A stretch of DNA of 64,000 nucleotides from positions 124,001-188,000 of the forward strand of contig NZ_FNBB01000003.1 of NCBI RefSeq assembly GCF_900102105.1. Reading direction: 5' to 3'. Shown here in pieces: positions 47,901 to 57,300 of the stretch. Origin of the DNA: Agrobacterium pusense. GTDB lineage: Bacteria; Pseudomonadota; Alphaproteobacteria; Rhizobiales; Rhizobiaceae. A program made the translations under genes and the position numbers. Each line of letters starts with the position of its first letter. The stretch's first letter is position 1. The notes under the pieces were generated by a model, which saw nothing but the letters and a program-made list of their open reading frames with translations, had not been told where the DNA came from and did no database searches.

Positions 47901-49646
47901 CTGCAGATCAAGGTGGCGCAGGGCGCAAAGCCCGGCGAGGGTGGCCAGCTGCCCGGCCACAAGGTGGATGCGACGGTTGCAAAGACCCGTCACTCCACCC
48001 CGGGCGTCGGCCTCATTTCGCCGCCGCCACATCATGATATCTATTCCATCGAAGATCTGGCGCAGCTGATCTACGACCTGAAAAACGTCAATCCGGAAGC
48101 CGATGTGTCGGTGAAGCTGGTGTCGGAAGTCGGCGTCGGCACGGTTGCGGCCGGTGTCGCCAAGGCCCGCGCAGACCATATCACCGTCGCCGGTTTTGAT
48201 GGCGGCACGGGCGCGTCACCACTGACGTCGCTCAAGCACGCGGGTTCGCCCTGGGAAATCGGCCTTGCCGAAACCCAGCAGACGCTTGTGCTGAACGGTC
48301 TCCGCTCGCGCGTTGCCCTGCAGGTGGATGGTGGTCTGAAGACCGGCCGCGACGTCATCATCGGCGCGCTGCTCGGTGCGGATGAATTCGGCTTCGCCAC
48401 CGCGCCGCTGATCGCGGCGGGATGCATCATGATGCGCAAGTGCCATCTCAACACCTGCCCTGTCGGCGTTGCCACGCAGGACCCGGTTCTGCGCAAGCGC
48501 TTCAAGGGTACGCCGGAACACGTCATCAACTACTTCTTCTTCGTGGCCGAAGAAGTGCGCGAAATCCTTGCCTCGCTTGGCGTGACCAGGCTGGACGAGA
48601 TCATCGGCGCTTCCGAACTGCTCGAGAAGGATGAGATGCTGGCGCATTGGAAGGCGAAGGGTCTGGATTTCAGCCGCATCTTCCATAAGGTCGAGGCACC
48701 CAAGGAAGCGACGTTCTGGACCGAACGCCAGAAGCATCCGATCGATGACATTCTCGACCGCAAGCTGATCGAAAAGTCGCTGCCGTCGCTGGAAAACCGC
48801 GAACCCGTGGTCTTCGAAGTGCCGATCAGAAACGTTGACCGCTCCGCCGGTGCGATGCTCTCCGGCGCGCTCGCCAAGCGCTGGGGCCATAAGGGTCTGA
48901 AGGATGACACGATCCATGTGACGCTGCGCGGCACGGCGGGCCAGTCCTTCGGTGCGTTCCTCGCTCGAGGCATCACCTTCGATCTGGTGGGTGACGGTAA
49001 CGACTATGTCGGCAAGGGTCTTTCGGGTGGCCGCATCATTGTGCGCCCGCCGGAAAACGCCCGTATCGTCGCGGAAAACTCGATCATCGTCGGCAACACC
49101 GTGCTGTACGGCGCCATAACCGGCGAGTGCTATTTCCGTGGCGTGGCTGGCGAGCGTTTCGCGGTGCGTAACTCCGGCGCGGTTGCGGTTGTCGAAGGTG
49201 TCGGCGACCACGGCTGCGAATATATGACCGGCGGCATCGTGGTCGTTCTTGGCGAGACCGGCCGCAACTTCGCGGCCGGCATGTCCGGCGGCGTGGCTTA
49301 TGTTCTCGACGAGAAGGGCGATTTCGCCACGCGTTGCAACATGGCCATGGTTGAGCTGGAGCCAGTTCCGGAAGAAGACGACATGCTGGAAAAGCTGCAC
49401 CATCACGGCGGCGACCTCATGCACAAGGGACGTGTCGACGTTTCCGAAGACATGACTCGCCACGACGAGGAGCGCCTTTACCAGCTGATCTCCAACCACT
49501 TCCATTACACGAACTCGTCGCGTGCCAAGGATATACTCGATCGCTGGAGCGAGTTCCGTCCGAAGTTCCGCAAGGTCATGCCGGTTGAATACCGTCGTGC
49601 GCTTGAGGAAATGGAGCGCATGCGCATGGGCGTGGCGGCGGAGTAA
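44901..49646 (+). CDS. gltB: Glutamate synthase (NADPH) large subunit GltB
   Basis: 1581 residues. It makes glutamate from 2-oxoglutarate and glutamine. A presequence of 52 residues precedes the amidotransferase nucleophile Cys53 ([13 protein letters not shown]), which should be exposed by autocatalytic cleavage; this is somewhat longer than the 42 residues in E. coli. Then follow the class II amidotransferase domain (to about 430), a central domain, the FMN-binding synthase domain ([40 protein letters not shown]) with the 3Fe-4S cysteines 1175, 1181 and 1186 in [16 protein letters not shown], and the C-terminal GXGXG beta-helix. gltD follows after 179 bases. Confidence 0.97.
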   Translation: MTNKPQADIAAATLTTDCPTAAAAAPVSAKARFAGGLPERQGLYDPANEHDACGVGFVAHMKGVKSHQIVKDGLFILENLTHRGAVGADPLMGDGAGILVQIPDRFFREEMAAQGVTLPKAGEYAVGHIFMPRDPSRIEHYKKVIVDVIGEEGQQFLGFRDVPVDNSSLSKAPDIAATEPHHVQVFIGAGRDAASNADFERKLFLIRKVLSNRIYDEGGGKETQDFYPVSLSSSTIVYKGMFLAYQVGAYYKDLSDPRFESAVALVHQRFSTNTFPSWKLAHPYRMVAHNGEINTLRGNVNWMAARQASVSSALFGDDISKLWPISYEGQSDTACFDNALEFLVRGGYSMAHAVMMLIPEAWAGNQSMSAERKAFYEYHAALMEPWDGPAAVAFTDGKQIGATLDRNGLRPARYLVTDDDRIIMASEAGTLPVPEERIVKKWRLQPGKMLLIDMEKGAIISDEEVKHELAAKHPYRSWLDRTQLILEELKPVEPRALRRDVSLLDRQQAFGYTSEDTKLLMSPMATTGQEAIGSMGTDTPISAMSDKSKLLYTYFKQNFAQVTNPPIDPIREELVMSLVSFIGPRPNILDHEGAARAKRLEVRQPILTNGDLEKIRSIGHTEDRFDTKTLDFTYDVERGAEGMPEMLDRLCERAESAVRGGYNIIVLSDRQLGPDRIAIPALLATAAVHHHLIRKGLRTSVGLVVETGEPREIHHFCLLAGYGAEAINPYLAFDTLLDMHKHGAFPKEVSDDEVVYRYIKAVGKGILKVMSKMGISTYQSYCGAQIFDAIGLSSEFVEKYFFGTATSIEGVGLTEIAEETVARHTAAFGKDPILANTLDIGGEYAYRMRGESHAWTPDAVASLQHAVRGNSQDRYREFAGMVNETALRMNTIRGLFKVKSAEALGRKPVSIDEVEPAADIVKRFSTGAMSFGSISREAHTTLAIAMNRIGGKSNTGEGGEESDRYMPLLNGQPNPERSAIKQIASGRFGVTTEYLVNADMLQIKVAQGAKPGEGGQLPGHKVDATVAKTRHSTPGVGLISPPPHHDIYSIEDLAQLIYDLKNVNPEADVSVKLVSEVGVGTVAAGVAKARADHITVAGFDGGTGASPLTSLKHAGSPWEIGLAETQQTLVLNGLRSRVALQVDGGLKTGRDVIIGALLGADEFGFATAPLIAAGCIMMRKCHLNTCPVGVATQDPVLRKRFKGTPEHVINYFFFVAEEVREILASLGVTRLDEIIGASELLEKDEMLAHWKAKGLDFSRIFHKVEAPKEATFWTERQKHPIDDILDRKLIEKSLPSLENREPVVFEVPIRNVDRSAGAMLSGALAKRWGHKGLKDDTIHVTLRGTAGQSFGAFLARGITFDLVGDGNDYVGKGLSGGRIIVRPPENARIVAENSIIVGNTVLYGAITGECYFRGVAGERFAVRNSGAVAVVEGVGDHGCEYMTGGIVVVLGETGRNFAAGMSGGVAYVLDEKGDFATRCNMAMVELEPVPEEDDMLEKLHHHGGDLMHKGRVDVSEDMTRHDEERLYQLISNHFHYTNSSRAKDILDRWSEFRPKFRKVMPVEYRRALEEMERMRMGVAAE

Positions 49647-49692
49647 TCCGCCGCGTGAGGACACTACACCACCTGATCTCGCTGATAACAGC

Positions 49693-49712
49693 GGTCGCCA
49701 TTCGTGGCGACC
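49693..49712 (+). other. Hairpin with TTCG loop between gltB and gltD
   Basis: GGTCGCCA-TTCG-TGGCGACC is a perfect 8-bp stem with a UUCG-type tetraloop, 46 bases after gltB and 113 bases before gltD. No T-run follows. Its design resembles the kdpC-kdpD hairpin. Confidence 0.65.
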
Positions 49713-49825
49713 AATTGGACGGGCGGCGAGACCGGATTTGAGTTCATCGTGCTGGGGCGGCTTTGGGTTTCGCCACCTGGTACTGGGGCCCGACAGGCGC
49801 TCCGCTTTGATGTGAGGACATAAAC

Positions 49826-51280
49826 GTGGGCAAGGTTACAGGTTTTCTGGAGATCGACCGGCAGGTGGGCAAGTATCAGCCCGCATCGGATCGTATCCGC
49901 CACTTCCGCGAATTCACCATTCCGATGTCGGATGCCGAGGTGCAGAAGCAGGCGGCGCGCTGTATGGATTGCGGCATTCCCTATTGCCACGGCCCGACAG
50001 GCTGTCCCGTGCACAACCAGATCCCCGACTGGAACGATCTGGTCTATAATAACAACTGGGAGGAGGCGATCCGTAACCTCCATTCCACCAACAACTTCCC
50101 GGAATTCACCGGTCGCGTCTGTCCCGCCCCTTGCGAGGAGGCCTGCACGCTGAATCTTGAGGATGCGCCGGTTGCGATCAAGACCGTCGAACAGGCTATT
50201 GCCGACAAGGCCTATGAGCTGGGCTTCATCGTACCGAAGCCGGCGACGATCCACACCGGCAAGAAGGTCGCCATCATCGGTTCCGGTCCCTCGGGCATGG
50301 CGGCGGCGCAACAGCTTGGCCGCGCCGGCCACGAGGTTCACGTCTATGAGCGCGAATCCAAGCCCGGCGGCCTGCTGCGTTACGGCATCCCCGATTTCAA
50401 GATGGAAAAGAACTTCATCGACCGCCGTGTCGAGCAGATCAAGGGCGAAGGTGTTACCTTCCATTGTGGCGTCAATGTCGGCGTCGATGTGACGGTGGAG
50501 GCGCTTCTCGCCGACCACGATGCCGTGCTTTATTGCGGCGGCTCGGAAACCCCGCGCCCGGCCGGCATCGGCGGTGCGGATCTGCATGGCGTTCATGATG
50601 CCATGCCCTATCTAGTGCAGCAGAACCGGCGCGTCGGTCGTGAAAACATTGACAGCGTTGGTTGGCCGGCCGATCCGATCCTCGCGGGCGGCAAGCATGT
50701 CGTCGTTGTGGGCGGTGGCGATACTGCATCCGACTGCGTTGGCACGGCGTTCCGCCAGGGTGCTGTTAAAGTCACCCAGCTCGACATACGCCCGATGCCG
50801 CCGGAAAAGGAAGACAAGCTGGCGGTTTGGCCTTTCTGGGCAACCAAAATGCGCACCTCGTCTTCGCAGGCCGAAGGCGCCATCCGCGAGTTCCAGGTGG
50901 CGACCCTCGAATTCGTTGGCGAAGACGGCGTGCTGACAGGTGTGAAGTGCTGCCAGGTGGATGACCGACGCAAGCCCATTGCCGGCACGGAGTTCATCAT
51001 CAAGGCCGATCTCGCCTTCATCGCCATCGGCTTTTCCGGTCCCTTCACGGACAGCGTTCTGAAGGAAATGGACGGCAAGTTGACACTCAACACGGACCGC
51101 CGTGGCTCCACAAATGTCGTCGCCAACGAGACGGATTACAGGACCTCTGTCGACAAACTCTGGGCGGCGGGCGATGTGCGCCGTGGCCAGTCGCTGGTGG
51201 TCTGGGCGATCCGCGAAGGCCGTCAGGCGGCGCGTGCTATCGATGAAGCGCTGATGGGCGCGACCGTTCTTCCGCGCTAA
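49826..51280 (+). CDS. gltD: Glutamate synthase (NADPH) small subunit GltD
   Basis: 484 residues from a GTG with GAGGA eight bases upstream. It takes electrons from NADPH through FAD and 4Fe-4S clusters to the large subunit. The N-terminal cluster ligands are in RCMDCGIPYCHGPTGCPVHN and CPAPCEEACTLN. The FAD-binding GSGPSGMAAAQQLGRAGHEV and the NADPH-binding VVGGGDTASDCVGTA follow. The C-terminal AAGDVRRGQSLVVWAI is the second FAD contact. It is the last gene of gltBD; a strong terminator follows. Confidence 0.96.
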   Translation: MGKVTGFLEIDRQVGKYQPASDRIRHFREFTIPMSDAEVQKQAARCMDCGIPYCHGPTGCPVHNQIPDWNDLVYNNNWEEAIRNLHSTNNFPEFTGRVCPAPCEEACTLNLEDAPVAIKTVEQAIADKAYELGFIVPKPATIHTGKKVAIIGSGPSGMAAAQQLGRAGHEVHVYERESKPGGLLRYGIPDFKMEKNFIDRRVEQIKGEGVTFHCGVNVGVDVTVEALLADHDAVLYCGGSETPRPAGIGGADLHGVHDAMPYLVQQNRRVGRENIDSVGWPADPILAGGKHVVVVGGGDTASDCVGTAFRQGAVKVTQLDIRPMPPEKEDKLAVWPFWATKMRTSSSQAEGAIREFQVATLEFVGEDGVLTGVKCCQVDDRRKPIAGTEFIIKADLAFIAIGFSGPFTDSVLKEMDGKLTLNTDRRGSTNVVANETDYRTSVDKLWAAGDVRRGQSLVVWAIREGRQAARAIDEALMGATVLPR

Positions 51281-51304
51281 GCCGGCAAATGGATAAAAAT
51301 GGAA

Positions 51305-51336
51305 AGGCCTGTCGCACCCGCAACAGGCCTTTTTTT
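51305..51336 (+). terminator. Intrinsic terminator after gltD
   Basis: AGGCCTGT-N10-ACAGGCCT, an 8-bp perfect stem, is followed by seven T residues (first one shared with the stem), about 25 bases after the gltD stop. Confidence 0.9.
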
Positions 51337-51362
51337 GATGTCAGAAAACGAGCGCTCCTTTT

Positions 51363-52718
51363 TCAGCAATAGGGAAGCGTAATCCGGAAGCAGGCCCCAC
51401 CGCTGGATGAATCGCCGATAGTAATATCTCCGCCGTGATACCGCACGATTTCCTGCACGAGATTAAGCCCGAGGCCCGTGCCCCGGTCTCTGGGTTGCAG
51501 GCGATGAAAGGCATCAAAGACGAGTTCCCGCTCCTTTTCAGGAATGCCGTTGCCTTCGTCGGCGATCTCTATCACCCGATTGGCCGCCACTGTCATCGTT
51601 ATGGTTCCGCGGTTGCCGCCGTGTTCTATGGCGTTTTGCACGATATTCATCAGGGCTCGCCGCAGGGAAGGGTCGTCCGCAAGTGCAAGGATCGGTTCTT
51701 CCTCCGGTTCAAATGAGAGCTCATAACCCTGCGAGATGGCAAGCGGTGCCATATCGGCAACAACCGATCTGCAGAGATTGACCAGATCGAGCGGCACCAA
51801 TGGCGCCTTCTGGCCGCCGAGACGCTGCAGATCGAGCAATTGTTCGGCCAGCACGCCGATACGGTTGGCATCCGCCAAAATCCGGCTGCGTGCGGGCCCT
51901 TCCAGCAGAGTTTCGACACGCGTCTGTAGAATGGCGACCGGCGTGCGCAATTCGTGCGCGGCGTCGAGAATGAAGCGCTTGTGCCGTTCATAGCCATCGT
52001 CCAGGCGCTTGAGTGCACCATTGACGGCATGCACCAGCGGCTGCACTTCCCGTGGAATATCATTGTCGGGCAAGCGATATCCGCGTCTGTCGATATCGAT
52101 CGCTTCCGCGGTTTTGGCAATCGTCGAGAGTGCCCGAAATTCCCTGCGGATGATCAAGGGAATTGCTATCGTGGTCGCAATGGAGATGAGGACGAGGACC
52201 GGGAAAATCATGATGTTGGAAAACAGCAGAACAGGGAGCGTCATGCTGAAAAGATCGCCTTTTCCGACCATCACGAACTCTCCGGCTGGCCCGGATGCAC
52301 GGCGAACAACCGCAAGGTAAAGAACGGCAAAATAGGAGTAGGACATCCCGGCTTCGCGAATGTTCGAAATCTTGATGTCGTTTAACTCCTTCTCCATGTT
52401 GCTGTAGGCCTCGGGAACAGGGCCACTCTGGATGAGCTCATCCTTGTCGCTCAGCGCAACAAACCAGAAATCGGGCATTTTTTCCCGGAGTTTGGCATAT
52501 TCGGCCGTCTCGTTCAACGTAAGCTTCCCATCCGTATCGCGGATCAAAGCGTTTGCAGTTATCTGCGCCGCCTCCGAGCTAAGAAGAGCGCTGCCGACGC
52601 CGTCGCTCAACAGATAGGCAAAGAACACGACGCTGACGATCAACAGACTGCCGATCTGGAAGAGGAGCAGTTGAATGGTCAATCGCCGCTTCAGTGACTT
52701 TCTCTTTGACAATCTCAT
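51363..52718 (-). CDS. Sensor histidine kinase, OmpR-partner type
   Basis: 451 residues. Membrane helix 1 (about 14-37, IQLLLFQIGSLLIVSVVFFA) and helix 2 (about 161-190) flank a periplasmic sensor of about 120 residues. HAMP-like linker residues come next, then HisKA with His255 in LDAAHELRTPVAIL, and HATPase_c with NIVQNAIEHGG, DEGNGIPEKERELVF and GTGLGLNLVQEIV. It is related to the QseC/TctE group. Its start overlaps the regulator stop (ATGA), so the two are co-translated. The signal is unknown. It is convergent with gltD but has its own terminator between, so no link to nitrogen is implied. Confidence 0.92.
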   Translation of the reverse strand: MRLSKRKSLKRRLTIQLLLFQIGSLLIVSVVFFAYLLSDGVGSALLSSEAAQITANALIRDTDGKLTLNETAEYAKLREKMPDFWFVALSDKDELIQSGPVPEAYSNMEKELNDIKISNIREAGMSYSYFAVLYLAVVRRASGPAGEFVMVGKGDLFSMTLPVLLFSNIMIFPVLVLISIATTIAIPLIIRREFRALSTIAKTAEAIDIDRRGYRLPDNDIPREVQPLVHAVNGALKRLDDGYERHKRFILDAAHELRTPVAILQTRVETLLEGPARSRILADANRIGVLAEQLLDLQRLGGQKAPLVPLDLVNLCRSVVADMAPLAISQGYELSFEPEEEPILALADDPSLRRALMNIVQNAIEHGGNRGTITMTVAANRVIEIADEGNGIPEKERELVFDAFHRLQPRDRGTGLGLNLVQEIVRYHGGDITIGDSSSGGACFRITLPYC

Positions 52719-53389
52719 CCCGTCGCCCTCAAAAGATATCCCACGCCGCGAATGCCATGCACCTCCACGGCGGCGTCCGCGGCCTGCAATTTGCGCCGCA
52801 AGCGGGAAATGTGGGAATCGAGCGCATTGGACTGGATTTCATCGTCAAAGTTATAGACGGCCTCTTCGAGCAGCGAGCGCAGCACTGTTCTGCCCTGTCG
52901 TCGCAGCAAGGCTTCGAGAATCAGCAACTCCCGTCTCGTCAGCGGAAGAAACGCGCCGTTGATACGCACTTCGCGCGTCTCGAAACAAAACTCCAGCCTG
53001 CCGAGTTTCGCCGTCATCGCCACGGTTCCGGCGGGTCGGCGCATCAGGGCGCGAATGCGGGCAAGTAGCTCCTCGACAGCGAAAGGCTTGGCCATATAGT
53101 CATCTGCACCGAGGTTCAGGCCCTTCACCCGATCCACGAGCCCGCCCTGGGCCGTCAACACTATGACGGGTGGGGTGACTGGCAGCAGACGCAGATTTTC
53201 TATCAGTTCGATGCCGTCACCATCGGGCAGTTGCCGGTCCAGCACAACGAGATCGTGGACACCATCCATGATGGCGTGTCGAGCGAGATCCAGTGTTCCG
53301 ACCGTATCCACGATAATATCGAACCGATGGAGCGCGGCAGACAGGGCCGCTGCCATCTCACGTTCGTCTTCAACAAGCAGCAGGCGCAT
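52715..53389 (-). CDS. Response regulator, OmpR family
   Basis: 224 residues. The receiver domain has the acidic pair in LLLVEDEREMA, the phospho-acceptor Asp51 in LVVLDRQLPDGDG, and the Lys loop DDYMAKPFAVEEL. The C-terminal winged helix reads PLTRRELLILEALLRRQGRT and NALDSHISRLRRKL. It is transcribed first and overlaps the kinase gene. The 245 bases upstream (53390-53634) hold its promoter and the end region of the DUF459 unit, and no gene that I can support. Confidence 0.93.
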   Translation of the reverse strand: MRLLLVEDEREMAAALSAALHRFDIIVDTVGTLDLARHAIMDGVHDLVVLDRQLPDGDGIELIENLRLLPVTPPVIVLTAQGGLVDRVKGLNLGADDYMAKPFAVEELLARIRALMRRPAGTVAMTAKLGRLEFCFETREVRINGAFLPLTRRELLILEALLRRQGRTVLRSLLEEAVYNFDDEIQSNALDSHISRLRRKLQAADAAVEVHGIRGVGYLLRATG

Positions 53390-53634
53390 GAATTCGTCTC
53401 GGCATTGTCGGCACGCTTAGGGTGAAGCGTACACATGGAGTCAAAAACGACGGTGCCGTTGACGCTCATGGCAAGCGACGCGTCGCCGTCGAATACATTC
53501 GCCGTGCGAAATCGGTGGAGCGGCGGAGGTTTGTGACCGATCTCCGCATTCCTGCAAAGCTGCAGCTATCCTGTCATCGTGGGATTGCCTGAACATTACG
53601 CCGACCGACTGGGCGGCAGACGGCGGGCAAGCTT

Positions 53635-54870
53635 CTATTGCTTTGCCTGCGTGGTATCGGGCGTCATCCGATAGTCATCGATGCGGCCTGCCGGCGCATC
53701 GGCCATTTCGCCACGCTTGGTCAGCCTTACGCGCGGGGATTCCACGACGGAGACGCGTGTTGGTGCGGCCGAAAGAGGGACATCACCGAGCAGTTTGTCG
53801 CCGCCATCGAGAGCAGGATCGGTAAGGCTGATCGGCTGGGTGCGCACCTGTCCCGCATCGATGCCAAGTGCCGGCAGGGAGGTGAGTGCCGGCAGATTGC
53901 TGCCGTCCAGTTTCACAAGGTCCGGTCCGGCGCCGTCGAGGTGCCGGCGGACGAATTTCTCGACGTAAAAGGCAAGCTTGCGCTTTCCGGCCTGCGTCAT
54001 GCCGATACCGTCGGCCTCACGCAGGCGGGCCTGCTGACCGTTCATGTCGTAACCGGTGATGACGAATTTGCCGGCTTCGTCGACAAAACCGTCCCAGACA
54101 TCCACGAACTCGCCGCCGAATTTTTCCACATGGCTGCGGTAAAGCCGGTTGAACCCAACGAGATCCGCAGAAAGCGAGGGAGACTGGAAGGCGGGCAAAC
54201 CCACCCATAATAGCGGCACTTTCGGGCGGCCGGCGAGGGTGAGAAGCTCATCGATCCGCCTCTCATATTCCTTGAGCCAGACCTCCGTGCCGAATTTTTC
54301 CTTGATATCGCCGATCTGCATCTGCTGGCGATCGTTCGAGCCCATCATGATGACGATGGTGGCGGGGTTGGTCTCGCTTATGAACTGCGGCAGGTTTTTG
54401 AACCAGTCGTAATAATCGGTGCGCACCAGGCCGGAAGAGCCATTGGCACGCACATCTACCGCGATTGCCGGCGAGCTGGCAAAGGCATTGACCAGCTCTT
54501 CCCCCATTCCGCCGGCGAGGAAATCACCGATAACAAGGACGCGCCTGGCATTTTCAAGCTTGGCGGCAGGCTCCGGCTTAGCGGTTCGCATCTGCACCAC
54601 CGAAGGCGCTTTCCTTGCTGGTTGCGGGCGGGTAACCGATCTTTCACGCGGCGCGGATGGAAAATCGCGCCGGTTGCGGGGCTGGTATTCGCGGCCTGAT
54701 CCGCCATCGCGGCCCACCGGCCTGCCGAACAGCATTTCAAACAGGGTGCGCCGCTGTTCCTGTGCCAAGCTCTCGGAGGGAACGAGCGGCATGGCAAGAA
54801 CAGCGGAAAGAAGGACAGCGCAGAAACGCCAGCCGGTTCTTCCAGTTTTTTCCGCAGGTTTCGTACTCAT
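53635..54870 (-). CDS. Periplasmic SGNH-hydrolase-like protein (DUF459)
   Basis: 411 residues from the ATG at 54870, with GGAAGGG upstream; this start opens a signal peptide (GWRFCAVLLSAVLAMPLVP, cleaved near SLAQE). A Pro/Arg-rich linker follows. The SGNH-like domain then shows VLVIGDFLAGGMGEELVNAF (block I with Asp in place of the usual Ser start), IVIMMGSNDRQQM (block III Asn) and a late YDMNGQQARLREADGIGMTQ, then AGKRKLAF. The GDFLA wording is typical of DUF459. Such proteins are thought to act on envelope sugars or lipids, but the activity is unproven. It starts 65 bases after the lytic transglycosylase gene. Confidence 0.8.
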   Translation of the reverse strand: MSTKPAEKTGRTGWRFCAVLLSAVLAMPLVPSESLAQEQRRTLFEMLFGRPVGRDGGSGREYQPRNRRDFPSAPRERSVTRPQPARKAPSVVQMRTAKPEPAAKLENARRVLVIGDFLAGGMGEELVNAFASSPAIAVDVRANGSSGLVRTDYYDWFKNLPQFISETNPATIVIMMGSNDRQQMQIGDIKEKFGTEVWLKEYERRIDELLTLAGRPKVPLLWVGLPAFQSPSLSADLVGFNRLYRSHVEKFGGEFVDVWDGFVDEAGKFVITGYDMNGQQARLREADGIGMTQAGKRKLAFYVEKFVRRHLDGAGPDLVKLDGSNLPALTSLPALGIDAGQVRTQPISLTDPALDGGDKLLGDVPLSAAPTRVSVVESPRVRLTKRGEMADAPAGRIDDYRMTPDTTQAKQ

Positions 54871-54935
54871 GACATCGGCCCTTCCGGATATTTCGGCGGC
54901 GTTTCGAAACTGCCGCCGAACTCGCCGGCACATTA

Positions 54936-56159
54936 TCAGTTGCGAAGGGCTCTCAGCAACCGCTGCGACGGCTGGCCGTCCGCGTCCATCCCCATGCGTG
55001 ACTGGATGGCACTGATGGCGGCCTTGGAACCGGAGCCGAAGTTGCCGTCGACTTCACCGTCATAATAGCCGAGTTCCTTCATGCGGGTCTGGAGTTCGAA
55101 TTTTTCGCGAATATCCAGCGTACCGTCCGGACGCGGCCACTTCTGCTGCATGCCGCCGTAACCGGCGATTTCATCCGCGAGCAGTCCGACGGCGAGCGCA
55201 TAGCTGTCGGAGGCGTTGTATTTCTTGATGGTGAAGAAGTTCTTCATCATCAGGAAGCCCGGGCCGTTTGCCCCACCCTGTAGTTTCAGCATCGCGCGGT
55301 CGGAACCACGGGTGAAATTCTTGCCGTTGGGGCGGGTGAAGCCAAGCTTTGCCCATTCCGCGATGGTCTTCGTCTGGCCTTCATACCGCGCGCCGCCACG
55401 CGGAACGGCGGTTTCGTAACCCCATGTCCGGCCGGGCTCCCAGCCGTTTTTCGCGAGAAGATTGGCGGCAGTTGCGAGAGCGTCCGGGACGGAATGCCAG
55501 ATGTCCCGTTTGCCATTGCCATCCGCATCTACCGCGTAAAGCAGGTAGCTTGTCGGGATGAACTGGGTATGGCCCATCGCGCCGGCCCAGGAGCCCGTCA
55601 GCTGTTTGGGGGTGACGTCACCCGCCTGAAGGATCCTGAGCGCGGCAATCAATTGCGTACGCGCGAATTTGGCGCGCTTGGGATCGGAATAGGCGAGCGT
55701 TGCCAGTGCCTGCGGGATGTTGTGCAGACGCTCCGGCTTTTCGAGAACCGCGCCGTAATTCGATTCCATCGACCAGATGGCGAGAATGATGTGCTTGTCG
55801 ACGTTGAAGTTGCGCTCGATCCAGTTGAGGGTCGTCGCGTGCTTCATCTTCATTTCGCGGCCAATCCGCACCGTGTACGGATTGACGCGGGAGTCGAGAT
55901 AATCCCAGATTTGCGTTGTGAATTCCGGTTGGAAAGTGGCCTTGCGCAACGCGTCGGGATCCGGCTCGCTAACGCCGGCAAAGGCTTTCTGATAGGTCGC
56001 CTTGCTAATGCCTTCTTTCGCGGCTGTTGCATAGAACTGGTTGATCCACTGACGGAATCCCGCATCGGCGCGGGCCGAAACCGGCGCCAGCGAGATTACG
56101 AGGCCAGCAGCCACCATGCAGCCGAATTTGCGGACATCTGAAAGGATCATCTTTGTCAT
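54936..56159 (-). CDS. Lytic murein transglycosylase, MltB type, with C-terminal peptidoglycan-binding domain
   Basis: 407 residues from the ATG at 56159, which leads a signal peptide cleaved near residue 31 (SLAPVSARADA); longer frames to 56207 add unlikely sequence. The SLT-type domain has the catalytic Glu132 in AIWSMESNYGAVLEKPERLH, then the family stretches SWAGAMGHTQFIPTSYL and DIWHSVPDALATAANLLAKN. The last 60 residues are a PG_binding_1 repeat (LQTRMKELGYYDGEVDGNFG). It cleaves the glycan strand to anhydro-MurNAc ends in the periplasm. No lipobox is seen, so it is probably soluble. Confidence 0.9.
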   Translation of the reverse strand: MTKMILSDVRKFGCMVAAGLVISLAPVSARADAGFRQWINQFYATAAKEGISKATYQKAFAGVSEPDPDALRKATFQPEFTTQIWDYLDSRVNPYTVRIGREMKMKHATTLNWIERNFNVDKHIILAIWSMESNYGAVLEKPERLHNIPQALATLAYSDPKRAKFARTQLIAALRILQAGDVTPKQLTGSWAGAMGHTQFIPTSYLLYAVDADGNGKRDIWHSVPDALATAANLLAKNGWEPGRTWGYETAVPRGGARYEGQTKTIAEWAKLGFTRPNGKNFTRGSDRAMLKLQGGANGPGFLMMKNFFTIKKYNASDSYALAVGLLADEIAGYGGMQQKWPRPDGTLDIREKFELQTRMKELGYYDGEVDGNFGSGSKAAISAIQSRMGMDADGQPSQRLLRALRN

Positions 56160-56249
56160 CGTCTGTCTTTCGTTCTCTCGAATGTCATTTCGATTGCGAA
56201 AACGCATCGGGCGTCATCATGGATAACAAAAGAACGTCAACAAATTCTT

Positions 56250-56310
56250 TACCATTAATAGATGGTAGCGTCACCCTTTACAAAACGTTGTTGTTTTTGA
56301 AATAACAACA
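56250..56310. promoter_or_regulatory. Two dyads in the galU / lytic transglycosylase divergent gap
   Basis: TACCAT-N6-ATGGTA (56250-56267) and TGTTGTT-N8-AACAACA (56289-56310) lie in a 195-bp AT-rich gap between divergent starts. The second ends 44 bases before the galU start. Both are candidate operators; neither matches a motif I can name. Confidence 0.4.
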
Positions 56311-56354
56311 GCGTGCGGGGATTGTGATCAAGTGTTATCTCTCAGGAGGAATAT

Positions 56355-57242
56355 GTGGTAGAACATAAGAAAATTCGGAAGGCCGTATTTCCCGTCGCAG
56401 GTCTCGGCACGCGCTTTCTGCCCGCAACCAAGGCAGTTCCAAAGGAAATGCTCACCGTCGTAGATAAGCCGGTTATTCAGTACGTCGTCGATGAAGCGGC
56501 AGAAGCGGGTATCGAGCATTTTGTATTTGTCACCGGCCGCGGCAAGGCGGTGATCGAAGATTATTTTGATATTCAATTTGAACTTGAACAGATGCTGCGC
56601 GAGCGCAACAAGAATGCCGAGCTGACACTGCTGGCCGGCCTTCTGCCCAAGGCAGGTACCGCAAGCTTCACGCGCCAGCAGGTGCCGCTCGGCCTGGGCC
56701 ATGCGGTCTGGTGCGCCCGTGATATCGTCGGCGACGAGCCTTTCGCCGTGCTTTTGCCTGACATGATCATGCATTCACAGAAAAGCTGCCTGAAGGGCAT
56801 GGTCGAACTTTACGAACAGACCCAGGGCAACGTCATCGCCGTGCAGGAATGCGCTCCCGACCAGACGCATAAATATGGTATCGTCGGCGTGGGCGAGACC
56901 GTGGGTGAGGGTTTCAAGATCACGGAAATGGTTGAAAAGCCTGCAAAGGGTACAGCGCCTTCGAATTTCTACATTAACGGCCGCTATATTCTTCAGCCCG
57001 AGATTTTCGATATTCTCGAAAATCAGGAGCGTGGCGCCGGTAATGAAATCCAGTTGACGGACGGCATGCTGACGCTTGCCAAGTCGCAGGAGTTTGCTGG
57101 CTATCATTTCCGCGGTCAGACCTTCGATTGCGGTGCCAAGGATGGCTTCATTCTGGCCAATGTCGCTTTCGCTCTCGAGCGCGGCGATATCCGTCCGGCA
57201 ATCGAAGAGCCGATCAAGGCCCTGATCGACGGGCTGAAGTGA
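56355..57242 (+). CDS. galU: UTP-glucose-1-phosphate uridylyltransferase
   Basis: 295 residues from a GTG with AGGAGGA four bases upstream. It joins UTP and glucose-1-phosphate to UDP-glucose, the donor for curdlan, cellulose, succinoglycan-type polymers and lipopolysaccharide. The nucleotide-binding signature [20 protein letters not shown] is at the start, followed by [36 protein letters not shown] lies near the end. The length is normal. The link with CrdS is metabolic: the synthase uses this product. Confidence 0.95.
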   Translation: MVEHKKIRKAVFPVAGLGTRFLPATKAVPKEMLTVVDKPVIQYVVDEAAEAGIEHFVFVTGRGKAVIEDYFDIQFELEQMLRERNKNAELTLLAGLLPKAGTASFTRQQVPLGLGHAVWCARDIVGDEPFAVLLPDMIMHSQKSCLKGMVELYEQTQGNVIAVQECAPDQTHKYGIVGVGETVGEGFKITEMVEKPAKGTAPSNFYINGRYILQPEIFDILENQERGAGNEIQLTDGMLTLAKSQEFAGYHFRGQTFDCGAKDGFILANVAFALERGDIRPAIEEPIKALIDGLK

Positions 57243-57262
57243 GAGACCAGAGAATAGATGAC

Positions 57263-57295
57263 AAAATCCCGGCCTTCGCGCCGGGATTTTTATTT
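57263..57295. terminator. Bidirectional terminator between galU and the outer-membrane protein gene
   Basis: AAAATCCCGG and CCGGGATTTT form a 10-bp stem. A and T tracts on the two sides let it work for galU on the plus strand and for the convergent gene ending at 57301 on the minus strand. Confidence 0.88.
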
Positions 57296-57300
57296 GGCGC

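Noticed and set aside
44793..48179. A 1128-codon open frame on the minus strand, opposite gltB
   Set aside because: gltB on the plus strand has full domain content and a strong ribosome site. The antisense frame has no recognisable domain, is very rich in Arg, His and Gly, and is explained by GC-rich codon bias leaving the opposite strand free of stops.
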